Below are positions 17,810 to 26,598 of a stretch of 64,000 nucleotides of DNA, one piece after another. Every line of letters begins with the position of its first letter. Position 1 is the stretch's first letter. The translations under genes and the position numbers were made by a program. Below the pieces are notes generated by a model. That model saw only the letters and a list, made by a program, of their open reading frames with translations, did no database searches and was not told the DNA's origin. Location: NCBI GenBank assembly GCA_039819285.1, contig JBCBSH010000002.1, positions 14,998 through 78,997 of the forward strand, given 5' to 3'. This DNA comes from JANQGH01 sp039819285. GTDB taxonomy: Bacteria > Pseudomonadota > Alphaproteobacteria > DSM-16000 > Inquilinaceae.

Positions 17810-19126
17810 TCAGTTGTCCGCGACGCCGCCGGGCATCAGGATCGCGCCGACGGCCTTTGCGACCTCCCATTCCGCCTGGATGGCCTCGACGAACTGCTCC
17901 GGCGTCATCACACCCAGCATCAGGGCTTGCAGGCCGTCATAGGTGACATTGGTCATGCTGGCCGGCGTTACCGTGTCGAGAAAGGCATGAATCGTGCCGT
18001 TCGGCCGGTGTGAATCGATCTGCGCGCGCAGGTCGGCCGTGATCGCGGGCAACGTGCTGTCCGGCAGCAGCTCTGTCAGCGAGCCGATGGGGATCGAGCC
18101 GTTGTTCAGCAGCATCAGGCGGCCGTCGTCATTGAAGAAGAAGAAGTCGAGGATGTCGGCGGAAACGTCCGGATGCTCGCTGTTGGCGTTGACGTAGAAA
18201 CCGGAGCCAATGTCCTCGGTCGGGTGAATGGCCTGATCGTCGGCCATGGGCGGCACCTGAAATGTGCCGAAATCGGCAATGCCGTCGCCCAACGACTCCA
18301 CCGCGCCAGGCACGATCCAGGGGCCGGTAAAGGTCATCGGAATGTCGCCGGCCCAGAAGCTGTCCATGATCTCTGCATAGCCGTTGGCGACCGGGTTGGG
18401 GCCGAAATAGCCCTCCTCGGTCATTTCCTGCAGCAGGGCCGAGGCATCGACGAAGGCCGCCTCGGTCCAGGCACCGTCGCCGAACATCACCTCTTCGACA
18501 CCGGCGGGGGAGGCGAAGCGGCCGAACAGCATCGACTGCCAATGGGAGATCGGCCAGCGGTCGGCCGCGCCCAGGCCGATCGGCGTGTCGTAGCCGGCCT
18601 CGATCAAAGCCTCGACCGTGGCTTCAAAGTCTGCCCAGGTTTCCGGCACGCCGAGGCCGAGCTCGTCAAAGATCGCCCGGTTGTAGAACATGGCCGTGTT
18701 CTCGACCTCGTTGCCCACGGCCCACAGCCGCCCGTCCGACGAGGTCGTGTTCTCGATCGACTCCGGGATCATCGCGTCCCAGCCATATTGGCGATAGTAC
18801 GGCGTCAGGTCGGCGACAAGGCCGCCATTGATGATCGCCGCCGGCTGACCGGGGCCGGTTCCGTACATGAAGACGTCCGGCCCTTCGCCGCCGGACAGCG
18901 ACGGCACCAGCACCGGGTTGAACAGGTCCGAGCCGACCTTGGTCACGTTGATCTGAACGTCGGGGTTGGCGGCCATATAGGCGGCGGCGAGATCGTCATA
19001 GACGTTCGTAGTACCCGGTTCGCCACCGACCCAGACCTCGATTTCCGTCTGGGCCCACGCGGAAATGGCCATGGTGCCCGACAGGGCCGTTGCCGCGAGC
19101 ACAAGGCCGATTTGGCGTTTGATCAT
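17810..19126 (-). CDS. Carbohydrate ABC transporter substrate-binding protein
   Basis: A 438-aa family 1 extracellular solute-binding protein. It has a signal peptide (MIKRQIGLVLAATALSG...ISAWA, cut before QT). The domain pattern IEVWVGGEPGTTNVYDDLAAAYMAANPDVQINV, GGEGPDVFMYG, GRLWAVGNEVENTAMFYNRAIFDELGL and MTFTGPWIVPGAVESL is that of sugar-binding proteins. The start at MIKRQ is supported by GGGAGG upstream; an upstream Arg-rich extension is unlikely. It leads the operon binding protein - MalF - MalG - dehydrogenase. The promoter and operators lie at 19221-19257. Confidence 0.9.
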   Translation of the reverse strand: MIKRQIGLVLAATALSGTMAISAWAQTEIEVWVGGEPGTTNVYDDLAAAYMAANPDVQINVTKVGSDLFNPVLVPSLSGGEGPDVFMYGTGPGQPAAIINGGLVADLTPYYRQYGWDAMIPESIENTTSSDGRLWAVGNEVENTAMFYNRAIFDELGLGVPETWADFEATVEALIEAGYDTPIGLGAADRWPISHWQSMLFGRFASPAGVEEVMFGDGAWTEAAFVDASALLQEMTEEGYFGPNPVANGYAEIMDSFWAGDIPMTFTGPWIVPGAVESLGDGIADFGTFQVPPMADDQAIHPTEDIGSGFYVNANSEHPDVSADILDFFFFNDDGRLMLLNNGSIPIGSLTELLPDSTLPAITADLRAQIDSHRPNGTIHAFLDTVTPASMTNVTYDGLQALMLGVMTPEQFVEAIQAEWEVAKAVGAILMPGGVADN

Positions 19127-19220
19127 CTTGTCCGTTCCTCCCGTTATCGCGAGCGACCGAGGGCGTCGCGCTTGGCCGCGGCTCTTTGGCCAGAGCCGTC
19201 TCAATCGTAATTATGAGGAA

Positions 19221-19249
19221 AATGTATCCGGTTACATTGCTGATGTAAA
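19221..19249 (-). promoter_or_regulatory. Candidate promoter of the sugar ABC operon
   Basis: On the minus strand, TTTACA (19249-19244) and TACATT (19226-19221) form a -35/-10 pair with a 17-base spacer, about 95 bases before the binding-protein ATG. Both hexamers lie inside the LacI-type operators, the expected layout for repression. Confidence 0.55.
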
Positions 19250-19257
19250 CGGTTACT
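19223..19257. promoter_or_regulatory. Twin LacI-type operators 21 bp apart
   Basis: Two related imperfect palindromes with a central CG, the hallmark of LacI-family operators. GTATCCGGTTAC is at 19224-19235 and GTAAACGGTTAC at 19245-19256, each symmetric at 10 of 12 positions. Their centres are 21 bases apart, two turns of the helix, so two dimers or one tetramer could bind the same face. They lie between the minus-strand sugar ABC operon and the plus-strand ThuA gene. The LacI regulator at 20130-21158 is the likely ligand-responsive repressor. Confidence 0.65.
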
Positions 19258-19324
19258 TTTTGGGTTTTGCCTTTGTGGGCGCGATCGCTCTAAAGTGCCG
19301 CGCCGACACCGAGAGAGGACTGGA

Positions 19325-20110
19325 ATGACCATTCGTGTGCTTGTCTGGGGCGAGAACGTCCACGAGCGAACCAATAAGGCCGTTGCCTCGATCTATCCGA
19401 CTGGGATGCACAGTTGCATCGCGGATGGATTGAACGAGGATACTGGCCTATCCGCATCGACCGCCGTCTTGCAGGACGATCAGCACGGGCTGACGGAACC
19501 GGTCTTGGCCGAAACGGATGTTCTGTTCTGGTGGGGGCATGCCGCCCATGGCGACGTCGCGGACGACGTGGTCGAACGCGTCGCGTCCCATGTCTGGCAA
19601 GGTATGGGGCTGGTCTGCCTGCACTCGGCCCATTTCTCGAAGATCTTCCGCAGGATTACGGGCGCGCCTTGTTCCTTGCGCTGGCGCGAGGCCGGCGAGC
19701 GGGAGCGGGTGTGGGTCTGCAATCCGAGCCATCCGATCGCCGAGGGCATCGGTCCTTGTCTGGAGATCCCCAACTCCGAAATGTATGGCGAGCCCTTCAC
19801 GGTGCCGGAGCCCGATGAGACCGTGTTCGTCTCGTGGTACGAGGGCGGCGAGGTTTTTCGCTCAGGCTTGACCTTCAAGCGGGGCAACGGCCGGATCTTC
19901 TATTTCGGTCCCGGCCACGAAACCTACCCGATCTATTGGCAAGACGGGGTCAAGCGGGTCTTGAAGAATGCCGCGAAATGGGCGGCCAATCCGGTGGGCC
20001 GCTGGCGCGACATCGACAATGCGCCGAACGTGCCGGTGACCGAGGCGCGCGAACCGCTTGAGGTCAAAGGGCCGAAACTGCACGAAGAGGGCGAGGCCGG
20101 GTTCCGCTGA
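19325..20110 (+). CDS. ThuA domain-containing protein (trehalose-utilisation family)
   Basis: A 261-aa protein of the ThuA family (glutamine-amidotransferase-like fold). Landmarks are IRVLVWGENVHERTN, ETDVLFWWGHAAHGDVADDVVERV, GLVCLHSAHFSKIF, and RIFYFGPGHETYPIYWQDGVKRVLKNAAKW near the C-terminus. Known ThuA is linked with disaccharide ABC operons in rhizobia and takes part in ketosugar metabolism. The ATG at 19325 follows GAGAGGACTGGA. It is divergent from the sugar ABC operon and shares its operator region. Confidence 0.85.
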   Translation: MTIRVLVWGENVHERTNKAVASIYPTGMHSCIADGLNEDTGLSASTAVLQDDQHGLTEPVLAETDVLFWWGHAAHGDVADDVVERVASHVWQGMGLVCLHSAHFSKIFRRITGAPCSLRWREAGERERVWVCNPSHPIAEGIGPCLEIPNSEMYGEPFTVPEPDETVFVSWYEGGEVFRSGLTFKRGNGRIFYFGPGHETYPIYWQDGVKRVLKNAAKWAANPVGRWRDIDNAPNVPVTEAREPLEVKGPKLHEEGEAGFR

Positions 20111-20129
20111 TCCGTTCGTCGGTCCGTGA

Positions 20130-21158
20130 TTACCGAGGCGGCGGCGCGGTCGTCTGGCGGACGATGAGTTCGGTCGGCATGTCGATGTTCCGCTGAACCC
20201 GGTCGCCGGAACCGACTTGCAACAGCAGCTGCTGGCAGGCGGTTGCCCCCCATAGCCTGCGGGGCAGGTGGACGGTGGTCAGCGCCGGGGTCACGACCTT
20301 GGCGTAGTTCATGTCGTCATAGCCGACCACGGACACCTGCTCAGGGACGCGCAGGCCCAGATTGCGCAGCGCGTGCAAGGCGCCCATCGCCATTTCGTCG
20401 CTGTGGGCGAAAATCGCGGTCGGCGGGTCTTCGCGCGTCATCAGCGTCGTGGTCAGCGCGCGGGCGGACTCGATGGTCATTCGCCCCGTGACGATCATAT
20501 CGTCGGGGATCGTGCCGCCTGCCTGGCTGACCAGATCGGCAAAGCCGCCCAGCCGATCGGCGAAGGAGCGCATGGACAAGGGCCCACAGATGACGGCCAT
20601 CCGGCGATGCCCCAGGCCCAGCAAATGCTCCGCCGCCAGTTGCGAGGATCGGTAGTTGTCGATCCGCACGGTCGGCGCGTCCAGCCCGTCGAGATCCGAA
20701 CAGGAAACGACCGGCGGCAGCATGTCGGGCGGGGACCGGGCGAACTGCTCGGCAAGGCTTTCGGGGCAAAAGCCCGTATTGATGATCAGCCCGTCCGCGC
20801 GGCCGGTCAGCAGCATGCCGACATAGGTTTCCTCGCTGGTGGCGTCGCCGGCCGTGTCGCCGATCAGCAGGATGTAGCCGTCCGCCCTGGCCCGTTCCTC
20901 AATGCCCTTGAAGAACTCCGAATAGAACGGGTTGGCGATGTCGGAGACCAGAACGATGATCGCATGGGTCCGCCCATGGCGAAAATCTACCGCCCGCATA
21001 TTCAGGCGATAGCCCAGCCGGTCCGCCAGATCCAGGACCCGCGTCCGGGTCGGTTCGGCGACCAGGTCGGGCTTGGCGAAGGCGCGCGACACGGTTGCCG
21101 TCGAGACGCCGGCGATCCGGGCGATGTCCCGAATGGTCGGGTTTTTTACCTTGCTCAT
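20130..21158 (-). CDS. LacI family transcriptional regulator
   Basis: A 342-aa repressor. The N-terminal HTH is NPTIRDIARIAGVSTATVSRAFAKPDLV followed by a hinge region near residue 55. The periplasmic-binding-protein-like effector domain contains TGRADGLIINTGF, HLLGLGHRRMAVICG and PTAIFAHSDEMAMGALHALRNLGLRVPEQVSVVGYDD. It probably controls the neighbouring sugar ABC operon and thuA through the twin operators at 19223-19257. I see no similar site before its own start. Its gene converges on ThuA with a 19-base gap. Confidence 0.88.
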   Translation of the reverse strand: MSKVKNPTIRDIARIAGVSTATVSRAFAKPDLVAEPTRTRVLDLADRLGYRLNMRAVDFRHGRTHAIIVLVSDIANPFYSEFFKGIEERARADGYILLIGDTAGDATSEETYVGMLLTGRADGLIINTGFCPESLAEQFARSPPDMLPPVVSCSDLDGLDAPTVRIDNYRSSQLAAEHLLGLGHRRMAVICGPLSMRSFADRLGGFADLVSQAGGTIPDDMIVTGRMTIESARALTTTLMTREDPPTAIFAHSDEMAMGALHALRNLGLRVPEQVSVVGYDDMNYAKVVTPALTTVHLPRRLWGATACQQLLLQVGSGDRVQRNIDMPTELIVRQTTAPPPR

Positions 21159-21345
21159 GCACCCTGCCGTTCGCGTTCGGCTTCAGTCGTGCAACGCGGT
21201 TGCGGGAGCCGTCAAGGGCCGATCGGAGACGTCATTGCGCCTGCGGGCCGGTAGCGGCGCGAAAAAGGCCAAGAGTTTCGGCTTGGCTGGCGGCCTTGTT
21301 GGTCCGATGATTTCGAGCCCCACTTGCCGCTCTGTCAAAGCCATC

Positions 21346-22491
21346 ATGAAGCTGCCGCCCCTCATGCAACGCCCCGACGGCCAGCCTGTCGCAACGGCCG
21401 AGGACCGCGCGCTTTGCCGCGCGGCGTGGCTTCAGACGTTTACCGACGGAATGTATGGTCCCATTCCCGAGGCACCGCAGCGACTCGACATCCGGCGCGA
21501 ACGGTTTGGCGAGGGCGAGCGGCTGGTCATCGAGATGACGCTCGCCGGGAAGGCCTTTGCGGTCGATGCAGCGCTATGGTTGCCAAGGGAGCGAACTGGT
21601 CCAGTGCCGATCATCATTGGCCTCGGTTTTTTGGGACCTATCGGGACCGGTGAGGGTGCCGGCTTTCCGATCGATCGCGCGGCAATTATCGAGCGATCGA
21701 TCGCCGACACGTTGCGCGGCGGCCGCCTCTCGGAGGTCAATCGTGGCCAGCATGCCGATCGCTGGCCGATCCGACCTCTCTTGAAGGCGGGCTATGGCGT
21801 GTTGCTGTCATGCTACGGCTCTTGGGTGGCCGATCATCCTAGGAAATGGCGGCGCGCCAAGCTCGGTCGCGCCGCGCGATCGTGTGCCAAAACGGGCGCA
21901 CTATCGCTTTGGGCATGGGCCTATCAGCGACTGATCGACATAGCTTTTCGGCTCGATAGCATTGACCGTCAGCGCGTCGTCCTGGCCGGCCACTCAAGGC
22001 TTGGCAAGGCCGCGCTTTGGGCCAGCGCGAACGACGAGCGGGTCTACGCCGCGTTGATCAACAATTCCGGTTGTGCCGGGGCCAGCCTGACGCGGCACCC
22101 GGGCGGCGAAACGCTGTCGAAGCTCATCCGCTTTTCGCATTGGACGGTTCTCGACAAGAAGACGGCCGCCGACCCGACGCAACTGCCCGTCGACCAGCAT
22201 CAACTGATTGCCTGCGTGGCGCCTCGCAAGGTCTATGTCGCTTCGGCGTCGGAGGATGCTTGGGCTGATCCCGAGGGCGAGTATCTGGCGCTGAAAGCCG
22301 CCGCACCGTTCTGGGGCGAGGAGGGTCTGCCGTCGCTGGAGACCGTATGGCGGCCCGGGCGCCGGGCCTGGTCAGGCCAGCTCGGCTGGCATCTACGGCC
22401 GGGACCGCATGATATGACGTCGTGGGACTGGCGGCGCTTTCTCGCCTTCCTGGCGCGGGACGGTCGGGGCGCTAACGCAGATTGTCGATGA
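21346..22491 (+). CDS. Glucuronoyl-esterase-like alpha/beta hydrolase (CE15-like)
   Basis: A 381-aa hydrolase. The nucleophile elbow VVLAGHSRLGKAALWASANDERVYAALINNSGCAGASLTRH fits the GxSRxGKxA motif of glucuronoyl methylesterases (CE15). The catalytic His is probably in LRPGPHDMTSWDW. Members cut ester links between glucuronic acid in plant or algal polymers and lignin or other alcohols. No convincing signal peptide is seen with the start at MKLPPLMQRPDG, which suggests cytoplasmic action on imported fragments. Start choice is uncertain: no good ribosome site precedes 21346, and another ATG is at 21307. It overlaps the convergent carboxypeptidase gene by 20 bases. Confidence 0.7.
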   Translation: MKLPPLMQRPDGQPVATAEDRALCRAAWLQTFTDGMYGPIPEAPQRLDIRRERFGEGERLVIEMTLAGKAFAVDAALWLPRERTGPVPIIIGLGFLGPIGTGEGAGFPIDRAAIIERSIADTLRGGRLSEVNRGQHADRWPIRPLLKAGYGVLLSCYGSWVADHPRKWRRAKLGRAARSCAKTGALSLWAWAYQRLIDIAFRLDSIDRQRVVLAGHSRLGKAALWASANDERVYAALINNSGCAGASLTRHPGGETLSKLIRFSHWTVLDKKTAADPTQLPVDQHQLIACVAPRKVYVASASEDAWADPEGEYLALKAAAPFWGEEGLPSLETVWRPGRRAWSGQLGWHLRPGPHDMTSWDWRRFLAFLARDGRGANADCR

Positions 22492-23626
22492 TGGCGTAAA
22501 GCGCGTCCAGCGTTGAATGGCCGAACTTGTAGGAACGCGCCGGCGACCAGCCATGGAGCGGATCGGGCGTCTTGGCTGTGTCCTTGAACAGCAGTTCGTA
22601 GAGCAGCGCGACCGCGTCGAAGGTCTCGCCCAGGTAGTTCCACGACATGGACAGGTCCGCCTCGCCGGGGCCGGGACCGCCGCCGGGATAAGGCCAGCCG
22701 ACCTCGAAATCCGGATTGGCCTGGGCCAGCGCCGCCTCGTAGCGTTTCCACAGGGCCGTCTGCTTGTCGGTCAGAGACGGCAGGCCCAGCGGTCCGCCAA
22801 GGAAATTGTGCGTTCCGTTCCAGCCGTGGATGTCCAGCGACCAGTCGAGCCCCGTCTCGTGCATGGCGTCGCGCACCAGATGGATTTCCGGGCTGGTCTC
22901 CATCGAGGGATCCGACCAGACGCGGTTGAGATTGATGCCGGCGGCGTTCGTCCGCGTGTTGCCGCGCACACTGCCGTCCGGGTTCAGGTTGGGCGCGACA
23001 TAGAACACAGCACGGTCAAGCAGCGCGCGGGCCAGCGGGTCGTCCGGATCGATCAGCCGGTCGACGATGCCCTCGACGCAGAACGGCCCCATGGTTTCGT
23101 TCGGGTGCTGGCGCGTCGTGATCCAGCAGGCGCGCTTGTTCGGGCCGGGCGTCCCGAACTGCAGCATGTCGATGTCGCGCCCCTCGACTGATTGGCCCAG
23201 CACAGTCAGGCTGGCGTGCGGCGACTCCAGGGCCTTGGCGGCAAAACGGTATTGGCGTTCCAGCGGATAGGGCGCGAAGGCCGCGATGTAGACGCTGTCC
23301 CGCTCCGGCATCAGGCGTATCGTCAGGGCATCGCCCTCCAGCGCGGTCGGCACGCGCAGCCAGGTCTCCCGGTCGTACGACGCCACGGCCTGAAAGTCGG
23401 CCCAGGGGGCCGGCATGCCGACCAGATCGCGGCTGGTGTTGGCGTCCTCCGCATTCACGATGCGGATGGTGCAGGCCCGGTCGCGCGCGCCGGTCAAGCG
23501 GAAATAGAACCATTGCTTGAAGTCCGACGCGTTGTCGTCCGCCAGCGCCAGCCGGATATCGTCCGGGTCTTTGGCGTCGACGATAGTGATGTGCCCGCCA
23601 TCGAATGCGCTGCTGATGCCGATCAT
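22472..23626 (-). CDS. M14 family zinc carboxypeptidase (cytosolic CCP-like)
   Basis: A 384-aa metallopeptidase. The first 120 residues resemble the beta-rich N-domain of cytosolic carboxypeptidases (FDGGHITIVDAKDPDDIRLALADDN, QWFYFRLTG). The zinc site is TRQHPNETMG (HxxE), with the third ligand in SLDIHGWNG. Substrate-carboxylate contacts may lie in NPDGSVRGNTRTNAAGINLNR. It has no signal peptide, so it acts in the cytoplasm, plausibly on peptides imported by the adjacent Dpp-type system. I start at MIGISSAFDGG, preceded by GGGGGA; other in-frame starts lie up to 26 codons upstream. Confidence 0.8.
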   Translation of the reverse strand: MIGISSAFDGGHITIVDAKDPDDIRLALADDNASDFKQWFYFRLTGARDRACTIRIVNAEDANTSRDLVGMPAPWADFQAVASYDRETWLRVPTALEGDALTIRLMPERDSVYIAAFAPYPLERQYRFAAKALESPHASLTVLGQSVEGRDIDMLQFGTPGPNKRACWITTRQHPNETMGPFCVEGIVDRLIDPDDPLARALLDRAVFYVAPNLNPDGSVRGNTRTNAAGINLNRVWSDPSMETSPEIHLVRDAMHETGLDWSLDIHGWNGTHNFLGGPLGLPSLTDKQTALWKRYEAALAQANPDFEVGWPYPGGGPGPGEADLSMSWNYLGETFDAVALLYELLFKDTAKTPDPLHGWSPARSYKFGHSTLDALYAIIDNLR

Positions 23627-23727
23627 GGTGCCGTTGTCCCCCGCTTGCCCCCGTCTGGCGCTTTTGCCAGGATCATGATGGTACATTAAGAACCCGCGGA
23701 TCAATCGCCCATGACGAGGTCATCTCA

Positions 23728-24750
23728 GTGACCGACGATGACCTGCCGACCGGCGGTGGCACCGAGCCGCCGCTGTTGGAGGTGCGCGACCTTCGGACGT
23801 CGTTCGAGGTTGATGGCGTGCGCGTGGCCGCCGTCGATGGCGTGTCCTTCTCCGTGCGGCCCGGGCACACGGTCTGCATCGTCGGCGAATCCGGGTCGGG
23901 GAAAAGCGTCACGGCGCTTTCCATCATGCGCCTGATCGCCGAGCCGCCGGGCAAGATCGAAAGCGGGCAGGTGCTGTTCAACGGCACCGATCTGCTGAGC
24001 CTCAGCGAGGCCGAGATGCGTGCCCTGCGCGGTGACCGGCTGGCCATGATCTTTCAGGAACCGATGACCTCGCTGAACCCGGCCTTCACGGTCGGCGACC
24101 AGATCGCCGAGGGCCTGCTGCGCCATCGCGACATGACGCAGGCCCAAGCGCGCGCCCGGGCGATCGACATGTTGAAGCGGGCACGCATTCCCTCGCCGGA
24201 AGAACGGGTCGACCAGTACCCGCACCAAATGTCCGGCGGCATGCGCCAGCGGGCGATGATCGCCATGGCCATGGCCTGTGACCCGCAATTGTTGATCGCG
24301 GACGAGCCGACCACGGCGTTGGACGTCACCATCCAGGCGCAGATCCTGGACCTGATGCGGGCCCTGCGCGAGGAAACCGGCGCCGCCATCCTGCTGATAA
24401 CCCATGATCTCGGCGTCGTCGCGGAAGTCGCGGACGAAGTGGTGGTGATGTATGCCGGCAAGGTGGTCGAACGGGCGGACGTCGAGACTCTGTTCAGCGA
24501 TCCCCAACATCCCTACACGATCGGCCTGTTGAGTTCCGTGCCGCGCCTGCACGAGATCCAGGACGAACTGCCGTCGATCGAAGGGGTTGTGCCGAACCCG
24601 GCGCAGATGCCGGCCGGCTGTCGGTTCCATCCGCGTTGCGTGCTGGCGGACGCCAAATGCGCCGCCGAACCGCCGCCGCTCCGCGCGGTCGGCGGCCACG
24701 ACGTCGCCTGTTGGAAGGCGCCGATCGAAAAGCTGCAGGCCGCGAGTTGA
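23728..24750 (+). CDS. Peptide ABC transporter ATP-binding protein (DppD type)
   Basis: A 340-aa OppD/DppD-family ATPase. Walker A is GESGSGKSV, the signature MSGGMRQRAMIAMAMA, and Walker B LLIADEPTTALDV. The C-terminal oligopeptide-transporter extension GCRFHPRCVLADAKCA contains the cysteines that can bind an Fe-S cluster. The start is a GTG at 23728 after GAGGTCATC. It overlaps the following DppF-type gene as TTGA. Confidence 0.9.
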   Translation: MTDDDLPTGGGTEPPLLEVRDLRTSFEVDGVRVAAVDGVSFSVRPGHTVCIVGESGSGKSVTALSIMRLIAEPPGKIESGQVLFNGTDLLSLSEAEMRALRGDRLAMIFQEPMTSLNPAFTVGDQIAEGLLRHRDMTQAQARARAIDMLKRARIPSPEERVDQYPHQMSGGMRQRAMIAMAMACDPQLLIADEPTTALDVTIQAQILDLMRALREETGAAILLITHDLGVVAEVADEVVVMYAGKVVERADVETLFSDPQHPYTIGLLSSVPRLHEIQDELPSIEGVVPNPAQMPAGCRFHPRCVLADAKCAAEPPPLRAVGGHDVACWKAPIEKLQAAS

Positions 24751-25841
24751 CCGGGCAAGCGAACCCGCTGCTTCAAGTCCGGGGCCTGGTGAAGCATTTC
24801 CCGACCGGCGGCTCGTGGATCGGCTCGCACGGGCGGCAGACGGTGAAGGCGGTTGACGGGGTCGACTTGGATGTCGGTGCCGGGGAGACGCTCGGCATCG
24901 TCGGGGAAAGCGGCTGCGGTAAGTCGACCCTGGGTCGCCTGCTGCTGCGCCTGATCGAACCGACGGCCGGACAGGTACAGTTCGACGGCGAGGACATCCT
25001 GGTCATGAACGCGTCGGCCCTGCGACGGGTCCGCCGGCGCATGCAGATGGTGTTTCAAGATCCCTTCTCGTCGCTGAACCCGCGCATGACCGTAGGGTCT
25101 GCCTTGGCCGAGCCCTTGTCGCTGCACCGGGTCGTGCCGGCCGGGCAGCGGCGCGATCGGGTGGCGGAGTTGCTGGACATGGTCGGGCTGGCGCCGGACC
25201 ATGCGGGGCGGTTCCCGCACGAGTTCTCCGGCGGCCAGCGCCAGCGCATCGGCATTGCACGGGCGCTCGCCGTCGAGCCGCGCCTGATCATCGGCGACGA
25301 GCCGGTTTCGGCGCTCGACGTCTCGATCCAGGCCCAGATCATCAACCTGCTGAAGGGGCTTCAGAAGAGACTGGATCTCACCCTGATCGTCATCGCCCAC
25401 GATCTGGCGGTGGTAAAGCACATCTCCGACCGCGTGGCGGTCATGTATCTGGGTCAAGTGGTTGAGCTGGCAGATACCGCCGACCTGTTTCATGCGCCCC
25501 GGCACCCCTACACGCGCGCCTTGCTGTCGGCCATTCCGCTGCCGGACCCCAGCCGGCGGAGCCAAACGGAGCATCTGCAGGGCGACGTGCCGAGCCCCAG
25601 CAATCCGCCGACCGGGTGCCGGTTCCACACACGATGCCCGTTCGCGGTCGAGCGCTGTTCGGTTGAGGCCCCGACGTTGGAAACCGACGGCGCTGGTCAC
25701 GCTGTCGCCTGCCATCTGTGGCGTGACCTGCCTGCGGCGGGCGCGGCGACGGTGTCCGAACCATCCGGCTCCGCCAACTTCCACAAGCGGGCCGCAATTC
25801 TGGAGGCCACACGCAAACAAAAGTCGCCGGTGCCGGCCTGA
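24747..25841 (+). CDS. Peptide ABC transporter ATP-binding protein (DppF type)
   Basis: A 364-aa partner ATPase. Walker A is GESGCGKSTLGRLLLRLIEPT, the signature FSGGQRQRIGIARALA, and Walker B LIIGDEPVSALDVS. CRFHTRCPFAVERCS is the C-terminal Cys motif. The start is most likely the TTG at 24747, which overlaps the DppD stop; upstream extension of the frame is an Arg-rich antisense-like sequence. The C-terminal 35 residues after CHLWRDLPAAG are unusual for the family. It ends one base before the stop of the convergent dppC remnant. Confidence 0.9.
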   Translation: MTGQANPLLQVRGLVKHFPTGGSWIGSHGRQTVKAVDGVDLDVGAGETLGIVGESGCGKSTLGRLLLRLIEPTAGQVQFDGEDILVMNASALRRVRRRMQMVFQDPFSSLNPRMTVGSALAEPLSLHRVVPAGQRRDRVAELLDMVGLAPDHAGRFPHEFSGGQRQRIGIARALAVEPRLIIGDEPVSALDVSIQAQIINLLKGLQKRLDLTLIVIAHDLAVVKHISDRVAVMYLGQVVELADTADLFHAPRHPYTRALLSAIPLPDPSRRSQTEHLQGDVPSPSNPPTGCRFHTRCPFAVERCSVEAPTLETDGAGHAVACHLWRDLPAAGAATVSEPSGSANFHKRAAILEATRKQKSPVPA

Positions 25842-26592
25842 CTATTCGTCCTTCGGGTCCAGGGCGTCGTGCAGACCGTCGCCGAACACGTTGAACGCCA
25901 GCACGGCCACGAAGATGGCGATGCCCGGCCAGATGGCCATTTCGGGCGCCTGATAGAGGAAGCTGCGCGCCGTGTTCAGCATGCCGCCCCAACTCGGCAA
26001 GGGCGGTTGCTGGCCCAGGCCGAGGAACGACAGGCTGGCCTCGGCAATGATCCTCCAGGCGGACGACCAATGTCTGGCCGCGCGCCAGCCGGGCGAAAAC
26101 GGGCGAGGCTGACAGGCCGATGGCGATCATCGCGTTGGTCAGGCTGGGGCCAAGAAAGGCGGCCAGCGCGATCGCCAGAATGAGGAACGGGATGGCCAAA
26201 ACCGCGTCGGTGATGCGCATCATCACGGCGTCCAGCCAGCCGCCGACATAGCCGGAAATCATCCCGAACGGCACGCCGATGCCGACCGCGATCAACACCG
26301 ACACGACGCCGGCCATCAAGGAGGCGCGCGCGCCATAGATCAACCGCGACAGAGAATCGCGCCCCAGATCGTCGGTGCCCAGCCAATGTTCGGCGGACGG
26401 GGCCTGCCGTACCTTGCCCCAATCCGTGGCCGTCGGATCGTAAGGTGCAAGCATGGGCGCAAAGACCGCGACCAAGACAGTGATCAGAATGACGACCCCG
26501 CCGATTACTGCCGGCCGATTGCGCAGAAAGCGGCGGAGAACGCGCGAGCGCTGCCGCCGTTCCGGGGCCTGGAGCGTACCGGTTACCGCCAT
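25842..26592 (-). pseudogene. Dpp-type permease (dppC) with internal deletion and frameshift
   Basis: Reading from the ATG at 26592, the protein is a normal DppC through residue 178 (LSASPVFARLARGQTLVVR). The frame then departs into nonsense at about 26050-26058. In another frame the true C-terminus continues immediately: IIAEASLSFLGLGQQPPLPS through ALDPKDE and a stop at 25842. About 39 residues that normally lie between these points are absent, including the EAA loop that docks on the ATPases. The remaining length (751 bases) implies a loss of 3n+2 bases, for example 116 or 119. Left unbroken, the frame would run antisense into dppF. The gene is almost certainly non-functional unless the sequence is misassembled here. 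Confidence 0.8.
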
Positions 26593-26598
26593 CGCCGC

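Noticed and set aside
25441..26592. A 383-codon minus-strand frame through dppC
   Set aside because: After residue 178 it is antisense to dppF and out of frame with the true DppC C-terminus at 25842; annotating it whole would hide the deletion.
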